Under the pieces are notes generated by a model, which had not been told where the DNA came from, did not search any database, and worked only from the letters and a program-made list of their open reading frames with translations. From NCBI RefSeq assembly GCF_039545035.1, contig NZ_BAABRO010000010.1, positions 1 to 64,000 on the forward strand: a DNA stretch of 64,000 nucleotides. The letters are read 5' to 3'. Of this stretch, positions 46,994 to 58,189 are shown one piece after another (the stretch's first letter is position 1; each line of letters starts with the position of its first letter). A program made the position numbers and the translations under genes. This DNA is from Novipirellula caenicola (GTDB taxonomy: Bacteria > Planctomycetota > Planctomycetia > Pirellulales > Pirellulaceae).

Positions 46994-47947
46994 ATGACTG
47001 AAATCTCCGGGAAAATCTACGTCGCCGGCCATCGTGGTATGGTCGGTTCAGCGGTGTGCCGAAGACTGGCCAGCGAGAAAAATTGCGAAGTTTTGACTGC
47101 AACTCGCGATCAGCTCGATTTGACAAACCAACGTGCCGTGGAGGATTTCTTCGCTCGGGAGCGTCCTGACGCGGTCATCTTCGCCGCCGCCCGCGTTGGC
47201 GGAGTGCTCGCAAACGACACGTACCCGGTCGAATTCTTGGGCGACAATGTGCTGATGTCGACCTTTGCCATCAATGCAGCCTATACAGCTGGGGTCAAAC
47301 GGTTCCTGTTTCTGGGCAGCACCTGTATCTACCCACGCGACTGCCCGCAACCGATTCAAGAAGATGCGTTGCTGACCGGTCCGCTTGAAAAGACCAACGA
47401 AGCGTACGCGCTGGCGAAGATCGCTGGGCTGAAACTTTGCCAATTTTATCGTCGCCAACATGGCGTGATGTTCCACAGCGCGATGCCGACGAATCTGTAC
47501 GGTCCCGGCGATAATTACCATCCCCAGCACAGCCACGTGTTGCCGGCGTTATTGCGAAGGTTTCATGAAGCCACCCAGCAAGAAATCGACAGCGTCACCA
47601 TTTGGGGCACCGGCACCCCACGGCGTGAGTTCTTGTATGTCGATGATCTCGCCGACGCACTTGTGTTCATGCTGACACAGTCAAATCCACCCGACTGGGT
47701 CAACGTCGGAACCGGGGTCGATTTGTCGATCCTCGATTTGGCGCATCTTGTTGCAAAAACCGTCGGTTATCAGGGAGAAATCAAGACCGATCCTTCCAAG
47801 CCCGACGGCACCCCGGTCAAATGCAGCGACGTTTCGCGGCTGAACTCTTTGGGGTGGAAGCATCAAGTCGAACTCGCGGAAGGTTTAGAAAGAACGTACG
47901 ATCACTTTTTGAGCGAGCTGGAATCGGGGCTAATGCGTTCGGTCTAA
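46994..47947 (+). CDS. fcl: GDP-L-fucose synthase
   Basis: 317 residues from the ATG at 46994 ([20 protein letters not shown]); the frame is open to 46955. An extended SDR of the epimerase/reductase type that makes GDP-L-fucose from GDP-4-keto-6-deoxymannose. Motifs: [11 protein letters not shown] for NADP, the catalytic Ser in [16 protein letters not shown], Tyr and Lys in [11 protein letters not shown], and [23 protein letters not shown], highly characteristic of Fcl/WcaG. The downstream gmd supplies its substrate, so the pair encodes the GDP-fucose pathway from GDP-mannose. Confidence 0.93.
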   Translation: MTEISGKIYVAGHRGMVGSAVCRRLASEKNCEVLTATRDQLDLTNQRAVEDFFARERPDAVIFAAARVGGVLANDTYPVEFLGDNVLMSTFAINAAYTAGVKRFLFLGSTCIYPRDCPQPIQEDALLTGPLEKTNEAYALAKIAGLKLCQFYRRQHGVMFHSAMPTNLYGPGDNYHPQHSHVLPALLRRFHEATQQEIDSVTIWGTGTPRREFLYVDDLADALVFMLTQSNPPDWVNVGTGVDLSILDLAHLVAKTVGYQGEIKTDPSKPDGTPVKCSDVSRLNSLGWKHQVELAEGLERTYDHFLSELESGLMRSV

Positions 47948-48021
47948 GTTCCACCCTTTCATCCAAAACATTGGATCCCATCAACTCTATTTCGTAACCC
48001 AAACTACTCTCCGATACAGAC

Positions 48022-49038
<1,017 letters not shown>

Positions 49039-49360
49039 TTCGGCCGATCGACTCCAGAGCGATTCGAAAGATTCCCGGCGGTGGTAGATCGCCGGAGAAT
49101 CTGCAACGCATAACCCATCAGCGGTGCGACGATCATCTTGATCGTGAGCACTGCTGTCAGGTGTTTTTTAAGACACGGCGACTGAGCACCATGATCTACG
49201 TTGGTTGTAGCAGTAGCAATGCCGCGGTCACGGCTCGCTGCAACAGGACGGCTTGCGCCGTGCCACTGCTTGCAGTAGACGGCATTGTCCTTTCAGCTCA
49301 CGTCGCACCGTCTTGTTTGCGTCGCTACGCTCGCCAACGCGTGGATGGTTGCAGCTCCAA
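49039..49360. other. Intergenic region between convergent genes
   Basis: A small hairpin CCGGCG-gtggtagat-CGCCGG lies at 49075-49095, 37 bp past the gmd stop, without a T run. Nothing else is recognised. Confidence 0.35.
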
Positions 49361-50326
49361 TCAACTCGCGGCGCTGCTTTGTGACGGTTCCTTGCGTCCG
49401 CGTAGTCGCTGCACTCCGTTGACAATCAATAGACAGAGCGTGCCGCCGATGATTCCTAAGATTGCATCGAGCAGCATCTTCGCGATGCTGGATACAACGC
49501 CGCCAATCCCTTCGATTTCGGTCAATGGATGAACCAGAGACTCAACGAGGTGGTGCAGCGGAGGAATCCCATGCGTCAGGATGCCGCCGCCGACCAAAAA
49601 CATCGCAGCCGTGCCGGCGATCGACAAGAATTTCATCAAGTACGGGGCTGTCGTGATCAGCGCGTAACCCACTTTTTGCTTGAACCCTGGTTTGGACTCC
49701 GCCGAATCGAGCCGCATCAGCCGAGTTCCCAAATCATCGATTTTGACGATTCCGGCAACCAAACCGTAAACGCCGACGGTCATTAGCATCGAGATCGCGA
49801 CCAAAACCATCAATCGTGTGGTGAACGACGACGTCGCCACGGTTCCGAGCGTGATCACCACAATTTCGGCGGACAAGATAAAGTCGGTCCGGATCGCGCC
49901 GCGAATTTTGTCCTTCTCGATCGCGACCATGTCGATGTTCGGATCCACAAGCGCGGCGCCTAATTCTCGCTCGTGCTGTTCATCTTCCTTGTGGTGAAAG
50001 AACTTGTGGGCGAGTTTCTCGCAACCTTCAAAGCATAGGTACAATCCGCCGATGATCAGCAGCGGCGTGATCGACCAAGGAGCCAGTGCGCTCAAGCCGA
50101 GCGCGATGGGCACGAGGATGGCTTTATTTAGCAGCGATCCTTTGGCAACCGCCCAGACGACGGGAAGCTCGCGACGCGCGTCGACCCCGGTGACCTGCTG
50201 GGCATTGAGTGCTAGGTCGTCTCCGAGCACCCCCGCCGTTTTTTTTGCGGCCACTTTGGTCAAGACGGCGATGTCGTCGAGGATGGTGGCGATGTCGTCC
50301 AGCAACATCAACAAACCACTGGCCAT
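49361..50326 (-). CDS. DUF808 (YedI-like) inner-membrane protein
   Basis: 321 residues starting [18 protein letters not shown]. The start is placed at 50326 because this sequence and the following [22 protein letters not shown] are the hallmark N terminus of the DUF808/YedI family; the frame is open to 50455. Several hydrophobic helices follow, for example [35 protein letters not shown] and [17 protein letters not shown]. The function of the family is not established. It is divergent from the dimethylformamidase-like gene. Confidence 0.82.
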   Translation of the reverse strand: MASGLLMLLDDIATILDDIAVLTKVAAKKTAGVLGDDLALNAQQVTGVDARRELPVVWAVAKGSLLNKAILVPIALGLSALAPWSITPLLIIGGLYLCFEGCEKLAHKFFHHKEDEQHERELGAALVDPNIDMVAIEKDKIRGAIRTDFILSAEIVVITLGTVATSSFTTRLMVLVAISMLMTVGVYGLVAGIVKIDDLGTRLMRLDSAESKPGFKQKVGYALITTAPYLMKFLSIAGTAAMFLVGGGILTHGIPPLHHLVESLVHPLTEIEGIGGVVSSIAKMLLDAILGIIGGTLCLLIVNGVQRLRGRKEPSQSSAAS

Positions 50327-50504
50327 AGAATAAACCCCAAAAGCAGTGAAACGGTTGAGAAGCGTCGCGAGATCGGACGCGTGAATATCGATCCCCGACG
50401 CAGTGATGGTTATACACCATCTGAGTAACCGTGGGAGAGTACCGATACGGTACAATGCCCACCTGCGTTATCCCTCGCCATATTTCCTACCGGATGGGCT
50501 GTCC

Positions 50505-52001
50505 ATGAATCGTTCGCCTGACCGTCGCCAAATGCTCGGGGCGACTGCCGCAACCGCCAGTTCACTGATGTTACCCAAGCTCGGCTGTGCAGGTTCGGCG
50601 GCGTCGACGACGATCGCGTCAGAGAACGCCAAGGCGGGAACGCAGCAGTGGCGACTACGTAAAACACGAATCGATCCTGAAACGAAATACCGCTGCCCTT
50701 GGATCGAAGGCTATGTGTCGCACGCCAGCATCTTGCCGGGGGAAACGCTGCAAGTGATGGTTAGCACCGATCCGGTCAGCGAGTTTACCATCGAATTTTA
50801 CCGGCTGGGCTACTACGCAGGCGACGGCGGACGGTTGGTTCACACCAGCGGGAAATTACAGGGCACCGTCCAAACGATGCCATCACCGGGCCCGCGTCGC
50901 TTACAAAATTGCAAGTGGGCGTCCAGTTTTGAAATGCGGATTCCCGACGATTGGGTCAGCGGTGTGTACGTCGGCAAGCTGACCGAATTGACCGAAGGGT
51001 TGCAAAGCTACGTCATCTTTGTCGTCCGTGACATACGGCGGGCCGAGTTGATGTTTCAGTGCAGCGATCATACATGGCAGGCGTACAACCGTTGGCCCTC
51101 TCAGTATTCGCTGTACGACAATGGCGAAACACCGTGGCATTGGGGCGGCGAATCGCAAGTCAGTTTTAATCGTCCGTACGGCAAGTATTGCCAGATCCTT
51201 GATGCTCCTCTGTCGATTGGCTCGGGCGAGTTTTTCTTGTGGGAGTTTCCGTTCGTCTACTGGCTCGAGAAAGAAGGTTACGATGTGACCTACGTCTCCA
51301 ATACTGATTTGCACCGTGATGCCCGCGAGCCACTCCGCTGCAATGGCTTCCTCAGCGTCGGGCACGACGAATATTGGTCGATCGAGATGTTTCGCAATTT
51401 GCAAACCGCGATCGCCAGCGGCGTTAACATTGGATTCTTTTCAGGCAATGCGGTCTGCGGTCGCATCCAATGGGACGAAGCGACGCGGTCGTTCTACCGC
51501 GTCGGAGTGTTCGGGCCGCCTGGGGGAACCCGTGAATTTAAGTCGATGTCTTCGCTGACGCACGAGCGTCCCTACGCAAACGAGATCATCGGCGCGCATA
51601 GCACCGGACCGGTCACTGGCGGAGCGGATTGGATCTGCACCGCTCCGGATCACTGGCTCTACGAGGGCACGCAGATGCAGCGGGGCGATACGATCCCGGG
51701 CGTGATTGGATGGGAGTGGCACGGCGACCCCGCAGCGATAGCCGGGCTAGAGATTGTCGCTCGCGGACCGACTCAGTCGGCACCGGGAATCCCCAACGGT
51801 GGCGAGTACACCGCCACGGTTTATCCAGGCCCCAAGAACAACATCGTGTTTAATGCCGCCACCTGTTGGTGGGCGGACGGTTTGTCCGACCCGCCGGGCT
51901 ATGTTCGTCCGAGCGTGTACACGTCACCGCAAGGCCCCGATTCACGGCTGCAGCAAATCACCCATAACGTGCTCCGCCGAATGCGGCTAACAATGTCGTG
52001 A
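50505..52001 (+). CDS. Tat-exported protein with N,N-dimethylformamidase large-subunit-like domain
   Basis: About 498 residues from ATG 50505. The N terminus MNRSPDRRQMLGATAATASS is a Tat signal; the Cys in KLGCAGS could allow lipid attachment but is not a clear lipobox. The mature part contains EGYVSHASILPGETLQVMVS, SYVIFVVRD, CSDHTWQAYNRW, EFPFVYWLEKEGYDVTYVS and LSVGHDEYWS, matching the domain found in the large subunit of bacterial N,N-dimethylformamidase. Many such proteins have no proven amidase activity, so the name marks the domain only. The substrate is unknown. Confidence 0.75.
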   Translation: MNRSPDRRQMLGATAATASSLMLPKLGCAGSAASTTIASENAKAGTQQWRLRKTRIDPETKYRCPWIEGYVSHASILPGETLQVMVSTDPVSEFTIEFYRLGYYAGDGGRLVHTSGKLQGTVQTMPSPGPRRLQNCKWASSFEMRIPDDWVSGVYVGKLTELTEGLQSYVIFVVRDIRRAELMFQCSDHTWQAYNRWPSQYSLYDNGETPWHWGGESQVSFNRPYGKYCQILDAPLSIGSGEFFLWEFPFVYWLEKEGYDVTYVSNTDLHRDAREPLRCNGFLSVGHDEYWSIEMFRNLQTAIASGVNIGFFSGNAVCGRIQWDEATRSFYRVGVFGPPGGTREFKSMSSLTHERPYANEIIGAHSTGPVTGGADWICTAPDHWLYEGTQMQRGDTIPGVIGWEWHGDPAAIAGLEIVARGPTQSAPGIPNGGEYTATVYPGPKNNIVFNAATCWWADGLSDPPGYVRPSVYTSPQGPDSRLQQITHNVLRRMRLTMS

Positions 52002-52047
52002 TTCGCTCGCCGAATGCCATAAACCCTCCAGTGAAGTTTGGTCCGTT

Positions 52048-52160
52048 CCGCTAGCGTTTTACTGGAACGGGCATAGGTAGGCCAGCATTTGAGGTAATGG
52101 ACAAGGCAACGAGTCCCCACGACGGAGAGGCACGACGGGACTCGTTGCCTCGTCCACTAC
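52048..52160. repeat. AGGCAACGAGTCC palindromic repeat, copy 1
   Basis: Arms AGGCAACGAGTCC (52104-52116) and GGACTCGTTGCCT (52138-52150) are exact inverse copies. The element is preceded by CCGCTAGCGTTTTACTGGAA and ends CGTCCACTAC. A second copy lies at 62147-62263. It sits between the dimethylformamidase-like gene and the AraC gene. Confidence 0.85.
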
Positions 52161-52238
52161 GGAGCAAATACTTTACCCGCGTGATTCGGCACAAAACTCG
52201 AATGACGAAGTTGTTTCCCAGCAGTGCTTTACGAACCC

Positions 52239-53108
52239 CTACGAAGCGATACGGAATCTCGCACGGTAATCCCGTGGCGTCATTTGACGTAATTGACGAA
52301 AACGACGGTTGAAATTCGAAAGGTTTGCGAACCCTGCCTGCATGCTAATCGACAAAATAGAATCGTCGGTGTCGGTTAGTAGCCGGCAAGCCAAACCAAT
52401 CCGCAATTCGCTGATGTAATCCGATAGCGTGCGACCGGTCGACTGTTTGAAAAAGCGACTGAATGCCGACGCGTTCATGTCGGCAAGCTCTGCCAATTCG
52501 CTGTGACCAAGCTCAGGGTCGGTCAAATGATTTGCAATATGATCGCAGATCTTTTGGATTCTTGTTTCCACATCTTGGCTGGACGTGACCGAATAAAATT
52601 CGCTCGCCAATTGCACGCTTTGGTTGCAAGAGGCCAGTTCGTCTAAGATCGTGAAGAGTTCGATCAGTCGTGTCGCACCTTGCTTGTGTACCAGCGAGGT
52701 CATGCGTGCGCCAATCCGGGCCGCTACATGCTCGGGAAACCACAATCCACGGCTCGCGGTTTGCAACAGTTTGTTGATACTGAGCATTTCCGAGACACAA
52801 AAGAATTGGTTTCCCAGAAAATCGGGGTGAAATTGCAATACGATCGCAGGATGACGGTCGTACTTCTTTCCCCGGTATTCGTCGGAAGCCCAGGTGTGCG
52901 GAAGTTGAGACCCAAGCAACACCAAGTCGTGATCGCGATAGCTGCCAATGTGATCACCGACCACGCGTGACCCTGCGCCTCGGTAAATGTACGTCAGCTC
53001 GATTTCGGGGTGGCGATGCCATTTCACCGGAGAAAGTAACTCAGAGCGATCGAAGCAGCGAAACGACTCTCCGACCGCAGGAACAAGTTTCTCGTAGGAC
53101 GGTTTCAT
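52239..53108 (-). CDS. AraC-family transcriptional regulator with cupin domain
   Basis: 289 residues from ATG 53108 (MKPSYEKLVPAVGESF); the frame is open to 53255. The N-terminal cupin includes WHRHPEIELTYIYRGAGSR and YRDHDLVLLGSQLPHTW, where a sugar or other small ligand would bind. The C-terminal 100 residues hold two helix-turn-helix units, with HSELAELADMNASAFSRFF and the AraC signature around AGFANLSNFNRRFRQLRQMTPRDYR. It probably controls nearby carbohydrate genes, perhaps nagB, which is the next gene upstream on the same strand, but no operator is identified. Confidence 0.88.
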   Translation of the reverse strand: MKPSYEKLVPAVGESFRCFDRSELLSPVKWHRHPEIELTYIYRGAGSRVVGDHIGSYRDHDLVLLGSQLPHTWASDEYRGKKYDRHPAIVLQFHPDFLGNQFFCVSEMLSINKLLQTASRGLWFPEHVAARIGARMTSLVHKQGATRLIELFTILDELASCNQSVQLASEFYSVTSSQDVETRIQKICDHIANHLTDPELGHSELAELADMNASAFSRFFKQSTGRTLSDYISELRIGLACRLLTDTDDSILSISMQAGFANLSNFNRRFRQLRQMTPRDYRARFRIAS

Positions 53109-53530
53109 GGCAGTGATACGGGGTAGGAGGCACTTCCGAATCGAGACGCAATGGGATTCTGCAATCGCGTGGTCAGGGGGGAGTGGCGAATGGGCGGCGG
53201 TTGGTAGGCGTGGCGGGGATGTCGCAGGCGACTCGGCGAGGACACCAACCATCATACCAAGCGAACGATTTCGGGATCACCCATCGCGGATACGTTTGGT
53301 TGACGCGATCCCGCCAAAGCGTCGATCCGGGACACCGGTGGACTGTTGCGATGATCTGCAATCCGCTCCGATCGGTGCGACTTGCAGACCATCGTTTCAA
53401 CGTTTTGAAGCTGCGTGTTGATCACAACCCGACGCGTCCACGAGGGAATTTTCATCATGACTCGGTCGCTCGCTAACGCGTCGGGTTGGGATTTACCGGG
53501 AAAAATGACAACGTCGCAACTTCAAACGTA
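53109..53530. other. Intergenic region between nagB-like and AraC genes
   Basis: The region that should carry the AraC promoter. Its only recognised element is the CAACCCG palindrome at 53425-53526, close to the nagB-like stop codon. Confidence 0.4.
53425..53526. repeat. CAACCCG palindromic repeat, copy 3
   Basis: Inverted halves CAACCCGACGCGTCCACGAG and CTCGCTAACGCGTCGGGTTG, followed by a conserved flank with GGGAAAAATGACAACG and GCAACTTCAAA. The same whole block occurs at 59232-59333 on the opposite strand. Confidence 0.8.
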
Positions 53531-54340
53531 CTACTTCGGGTCTAGCGTTGATGCCGCTGCCGAATCCAAGGCGAACTGAACGTCATCATGACCTTGCAGA
53601 TAGGTTGCGGGCACCGAATCGGTGATCTCGCCTTGGACGCTACGCGCGACAATGGCGGATTTGTGCTGGCCAAACGCTAACAAGCGAATACGGCGGGATC
53701 GAAGGATCGTGCCGACTCCCATCGTGATCGCCAGTTCAGGGGTATTGTCGAGTCCACCAAAGTCGTTTGCCGCATCTGAGCGTGTGATGTCGCAAAGTTC
53801 CACAAGCCGGGTGGCTGAGTCGACTTCGGATCCAGGTTCATTAAAACCAACATGACCGGTGCGTCCGATGCCAAGCAATTGAAGATCGATGCCGCCGGCG
53901 ACATTGATCGCGTCCTCATATTGTTGACAGTACTCGTCAACACCGTCGCGACCGATCGTGCCATCGGGAATATGAATGCTGGACCGAGGAATGTCGACGT
54001 GGTCGAAGAGTTGTTCGTTCATGAACCGAACATAGCTCTGGGCGGCATCCGGTTGCATCGGGAAGTATTCGTCTAGGTTGAACGTCACGACATGCTTCAT
54101 CGACAGGTTTTCTTCGCGATGAATTCGTATCAGTTCGCGATAAACACGAACGGGCGTCGATCCCGTGGCAAGGCCCAAAACGCACGACTCGCCCTCAGCG
54201 GCACGTTGGCGAATCAGTGCCGCGATCTCGGACGCGACGGATTGACTAGCGTCAACGTCACTGCCAAACACACGAACCGCGATGCCGTTTCGAATCCACT
54301 GGACAAGGTTGTCGTCTTTCTCGGTCGGTTGGGTTAACAA
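53531..54340 (-). CDS. Glucosamine-6-phosphate deaminase-like protein
   Basis: 269 residues, NagB/SugarP isomerase fold, expected to convert glucosamine-6-phosphate to fructose-6-phosphate and ammonia. Motifs: LGLATGSTPVRVYREL, the catalytic Asp in FNLDEYFPM, and LGIGRTGHVGFNEPGS with its His and Glu. The position of the classical NDGH Asp (Asp141 of E. coli NagB) is Thr here, placing it in a divergent subgroup. It faces a PIG-L deacetylase across about 680 bp, which fits deacetylation and deamination of an amino sugar. Classical activity is likely but not certain, so no symbol is given. Confidence 0.8.
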   Translation of the reverse strand: MLTQPTEKDDNLVQWIRNGIAVRVFGSDVDASQSVASEIAALIRQRAAEGESCVLGLATGSTPVRVYRELIRIHREENLSMKHVVTFNLDEYFPMQPDAAQSYVRFMNEQLFDHVDIPRSSIHIPDGTIGRDGVDEYCQQYEDAINVAGGIDLQLLGIGRTGHVGFNEPGSEVDSATRLVELCDITRSDAANDFGGLDNTPELAITMGVGTILRSRRIRLLAFGQHKSAIVARSVQGEITDSVPATYLQGHDDVQFALDSAAASTLDPK

Positions 54341-55021
54341 AGTCTGTTCCTATTCGCGTACGGGAAAATCGCTATCGAAGGGATCCGAACTCAGACGCCG
54401 TGTGCCACCCCGCGGGGTGACTGTTCTGGGGCCGCCGGTTCCAGGTCCGGATGTGCCCCGGCCAAGGGGGAGGCAACGTCCACTGAACCCCTACGGCGTG
54501 ACGGGGCCAACGTGTCTGAGCAACCTATCTTAGAGGCAATCAGCGATCGATCCACACTAGGTCTTGCTATTTATGATACCGAGTGTGCGCAAATACTATA
54601 AAACACTATGGTTACTGCAAGATTGCTGCAACAGTGATACAAAGATGATCTCGCTCGATTGCCGCATTGTTCGCCGCAATGCTGTGGCCAGGGGCCAGAT
54701 TGGCGCCAAAACAGCCAATCATAGAGTTTTTGGAACCAGTGTTTTACGCGTAATAACGGTAATTCCGTTTGTGATTGCGATTTGACTTGCCTATCAATCT
54801 TGGCGTCGCCGCCCCCTCGGATTGAGGGCATTAACTGGGGCGTGGTGCGCAATTATCTCATCATCTACGGCGGTGATGCGCATCCCCTGGAATGGATGAC
54901 TTACTGTGGCGCACACAGAACACCAGAAATGGCAACCGAACAAGAGGACACGGGCGGTGAAGCCAAGCAAACTACGTGCACGTCGGACTGAGAACATCAC
55001 GCATCCTAGAGGTACCGAACC
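54341..55021. other. Long divergent intergenic region between nagB-like and PIG-L genes
   Basis: About 680 bp with an AT-rich centre (54590-54780), likely holding the two promoters and possibly operators for the AraC protein. No RNA gene or coding frame with recognisable features was found. Confidence 0.4.
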
Positions 55022-55837
55022 ATGGCCAGCACGGAAAAAAGCACGCAGCGCAAAGTCGCACTGGCATTGATGGCTCACCCGGATGATGCAGAAATCACTT
55101 GCGCGGGCACCTTGATCCGCTTGGCCGAACAGGGCTGGGAAACCCACATTGCGACGTTGACTGGGGGTGATTGTGGGGCGTTGACCGGGGATGCCGCCGA
55201 GGTGGCGCGTATCCGCATTACCGAGGGAACCGAAGCCGCAAAATTGGCCGGAGCCACGTTTCACTGTTTGAACGAACCCGATGGGCGTGTGGTTTATGAC
55301 CGCAATGCGTTGCAGAAGGTGATTGATCTGTTTCGCACGATCGCCCCCACGCTCGTGATCACGATGCCCATGTCGGATTACCACGCCGACCATGAAATCA
55401 CCGGCCAACTTGGGCGTGCAGCGAGTTTCGTGTTTGCCGCTCCGAATGCTTCGACGTTGCCGTTGGTTGCTGGATCCACGATTCCACATCTCTATTACTG
55501 TGATGGTCACGGCGGGACGGATCGCTTGGGACAAAAAGTGGAACCGACGACACGCGTTGACATCACCGAGCAACTCGATCGCAAAACTGAGATGCTGGCC
55601 TGTCATGCAAGCCAACGAGAATGGCTGCGAGTGCACAACGGAATCGACGAATACTTGTCGACGATGCGTTATTACAACGAAACACGCGGCGAGGAATGTG
55701 GTGTGCCAGCAGCAGAGGTGTTTATTCAGCACACCGGGCACGCCTATCCGACAAACGATCTGCTCGCAGAACTGTTCCCCTTGAATCGTTCGTGCCAAAG
55801 CAACGCCATCGGCGCGTCGACCGTGATTGGCTCCTGA
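55022..55837 (+). CDS. PIG-L (LmbE) family deacetylase
   Basis: A 271-residue zinc deacetylase of the PIG-L/BshB type, acting on N-acetylglucosamine-like substrates. Motifs: MAHPDDAEITCAGTL with zinc ligands His and Asp, TGGDCGALTGDAAEVARIR, and the third zinc ligand in DYHADHEITG. The later HASQREWLRVHNGIDEYL is common in the family. It starts the plus-strand run of six genes. Its placement opposite a NagB-like gene suggests the deacetylation step of amino-sugar use in place of NagA. No signal peptide, so cytoplasmic. Confidence 0.87.
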   Translation: MASTEKSTQRKVALALMAHPDDAEITCAGTLIRLAEQGWETHIATLTGGDCGALTGDAAEVARIRITEGTEAAKLAGATFHCLNEPDGRVVYDRNALQKVIDLFRTIAPTLVITMPMSDYHADHEITGQLGRAASFVFAAPNASTLPLVAGSTIPHLYYCDGHGGTDRLGQKVEPTTRVDITEQLDRKTEMLACHASQREWLRVHNGIDEYLSTMRYYNETRGEECGVPAAEVFIQHTGHAYPTNDLLAELFPLNRSCQSNAIGASTVIGS

Positions 55838-55964
55838 TCGCCTTTGCTGACAACACAGCAATCGATTCACTGTACCGAACTCAATAAGCTCCCCCGCTTT
55901 TTCAAATCGCTTCCCAACAACTCGCGACTCTATCCATTCGAAAACCTCTCGATCGAGAAAAACG

Positions 55965-56993
55965 ATGAATCCTGAAAGCGAGCATTTTATTCAATTCGGT
56001 TTGGTCAACGATATGTTATCGGTGCCTGATTTGATCCGCAATTTCGATACGGATCGGATGAGTGCGATGGCGGACGCGATCGTTGAAGCGGGCAATTTGA
56101 TGATCACGGGTGAAGGATCGAGCCGTTTCTTTCCCGCCCGACAAGCGATCACCTGGGCGAGAAAACGAGGATCCTCGATTGGGATTCATACGGAATCGGC
56201 GCTGCAAGCGATGGAATACAACTTGCGAGATTGGGCCGTCTTGGGGCTGTCCAATTCCGGGCAAACTGCCGAAGTGATCGAATTGTTTTACAATTTGAAA
56301 CTCGATGGGCACCCGAAACGATTCAGTTTGACAAGTTATCCAAACACACAGCTTGAGACGTTCGCGACCGCCGGATATGTACTGGGATGCGGCGAAGAAA
56401 ACGCGGTGGCGGCTACCAAGAGTGTTGTCGAACAGGCGTTGTTTTTGCGAGCGCTGTTAGAGCATGTCCATGGGGTCGACACGCTTGCACCGCGTCGAGG
56501 CCAGCTAGCCGATGCCGTCGAGTCTGCGCTGTTAAGCGAGTTGCCCGCTGAGTTGGTTTGCCGCGTTGCGCGAGCCAAAACGGTATACTGGGCAGGACGC
56601 AACGACGGGGTCGCGGAGGAATTGACGCTCAAAACGAACGAGGTGATTCGAAAGTCCGCCGATTTTCTCGACGGTACTTATGCCGTACACGGGATCGAGG
56701 AAGTGATGGACGCCGAGGATGTCTTGATCTGGATCGAACCGCACTCGGTCAGTGAGGCCAAATTCAAAAGCGTGCTCGAGCGTAGTGTTGGAATGGAGAT
56801 CATCGCCATTGCTTCGCGTCCGACGAGTTTTCCAACCATCTTGATTCCCGACGCCCGCGATTTGTCGGGGTTCGTCCAGATGGCGGCGGGGTGGAATTTG
56901 TTGGTCAACGTCGGGCTGAAACTTGGCGTCGATGTGGACACTCCCGTACGTGCCCGAAAAGTCGGAAATGCGTTTTCGCCTCAGTTGGTCTAG
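55965..56993 (+). CDS. SIS-domain sugar isomerase/deaminase-like protein
   Basis: 342 residues with two sugar-isomerase (SIS) halves. The first has LMITGEGSSRFFPARQA and LGLSNSGQTAEVIE, the phosphosugar-binding loop; the second has VYWAGRNDGVAEELTLKTNE. The organisation resembles the isomerase half of glucosamine-6-phosphate synthase and AgaS-like proteins. The catalytic reaction is not fixed by sequence. It lies between the PIG-L deacetylase and a Gfo/Idh/MocA oxidoreductase on the same strand, consistent with an amino-sugar pathway. Confidence 0.82.
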   Translation: MNPESEHFIQFGLVNDMLSVPDLIRNFDTDRMSAMADAIVEAGNLMITGEGSSRFFPARQAITWARKRGSSIGIHTESALQAMEYNLRDWAVLGLSNSGQTAEVIELFYNLKLDGHPKRFSLTSYPNTQLETFATAGYVLGCGEENAVAATKSVVEQALFLRALLEHVHGVDTLAPRRGQLADAVESALLSELPAELVCRVARAKTVYWAGRNDGVAEELTLKTNEVIRKSADFLDGTYAVHGIEEVMDAEDVLIWIEPHSVSEAKFKSVLERSVGMEIIAIASRPTSFPTILIPDARDLSGFVQMAAGWNLLVNVGLKLGVDVDTPVRARKVGNAFSPQLV

Positions 56994-57073
56994 CCGATCG
57001 TGTCCATTCTTTTGAGTAACAAACCACGTTTACAGAGCATCGTTGTCCTAAGAACTTGAAGAAAGAATTGCAA

Positions 57074-58189
57074 ATGAAGTCGTCTGTGCGAGTGTTGTGC
57101 GTCGGGGCAGGGCATATGGGGCGATCCCATGCGTTGGCCTACCACCGAATCGACGGATTTGAGATCGTCGGCATCTGCACTCGATCCTCTCAATCGAGCA
57201 GCAAGTTAAATCGTGAACTAGGCGGTGGGTATGCCGAGTTCCATGACTTTGCGGCTGCGTTGCAAGAAACCCAACCGGATGCGGTTTGTATTTCCACATG
57301 GCCCGACACGCATGCCGAATACGCCACCGCGGCGATCGAAGCGGGATGCCATGTGTTTGTCGAGAAGCCGCTTGCTGATTCCGTCGCCGCGGCAGAACAA
57401 ATCATCCAGCATGCCAACGCCTCGGACCGCAAAGTGGTGGTAGGTTATATTTTAAGGCATCACCCAAGTTGGACGCGGTTCACGGAAATTGCCAAGACAT
57501 TGGGCAAACCGTTGGTGATGCGAATGAACCTAAACCAAAGCTCCTCAGGATCGGCCTGGCAAACGCATAAAAAATTGATGTCAACCGTTTCGCCCATCGT
57601 CGATTGCGGCGTGCACTACGTGGACGTGATGTGCCAAATGACCGAGTCGCGGCCGGTGCGGGTGTCGGGGATTGGGGCCAGATTGACCGACGAACTTCCT
57701 GAGGGCATGGTCAATTACGGGCAATTGCAGGTGACCTTCGCCGACGGTTCGGTGGGCTGGTACGAGGCCGGTTGGGGGCCGATGATGAGTGAGACCGCGT
57801 TTTTCGTCAAAGACGTGGTCGGTCCCAAAGGCTCGGTTTCGATCGTCGCGGACTCTGCAGCAGCGGCGGGCCAAAGTGCCAACGTCGATGCGCACACCCA
57901 GACCGAATCGCTGCGTTTGCACCACAGCCAATTGGACGCCGAAGGCAACTTTGCCAAACAAGACGAACTGCTTCGGCTAGAGGACGAACTTGATCACGAT
58001 GCCTTGTGCCAACGTGAACAAGAATACTTTCTTGAAGCGATTCGCAGCGATATCGATTTGACCGATCATTTAAACGACGCACTCAATTCGATGCGAATCG
58101 TCGCGGCCGCGGATGAATCGTTCCGCACCGGTCGGACGATCGAACTGGTGCATGAAGACAGCTCGAACACGGTGGGAGCCGGATCATGA
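57074..58189 (+). CDS. Gfo/Idh/MocA family oxidoreductase
   Basis: 371 residues from ATG 57074; a TTG at 57056 is an alternative. Rossmann motif [15 protein letters not shown], then [13 protein letters not shown] and the signature HVFVEKPLA with its Lys. The second domain contains [14 protein letters not shown], with the His expected near the active site. These enzymes oxidise or reduce sugars and cyclitols with NAD(P). The TGA overlaps the ATG of the tdh gene by 4 bp, so the two are translationally coupled. Confidence 0.88.
   Translation: MKSSVRVLCVGAGHMGRSHALAYHRIDGFEIVGICTRSSQSSSKLNRELGGGYAEFHDFAAALQETQPDAVCISTWPDTHAEYATAAIEAGCHVFVEKPLADSVAAAEQIIQHANASDRKVVVGYILRHHPSWTRFTEIAKTLGKPLVMRMNLNQSSSGSAWQTHKKLMSTVSPIVDCGVHYVDVMCQMTESRPVRVSGIGARLTDELPEGMVNYGQLQVTFADGSVGWYEAGWGPMMSETAFFVKDVVGPKGSVSIVADSAAAAGQSANVDAHTQTESLRLHHSQLDAEGNFAKQDELLRLEDELDHDALCQREQEYFLEAIRSDIDLTDHLNDALNSMRIVAAADESFRTGRTIELVHEDSSNTVGAGS

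Noticed and set aside
54794-55870. 358-residue minus-strand frame
   Set aside because: Covers the PIG-L deacetylase gene antisense, and its sequence shows no domain.
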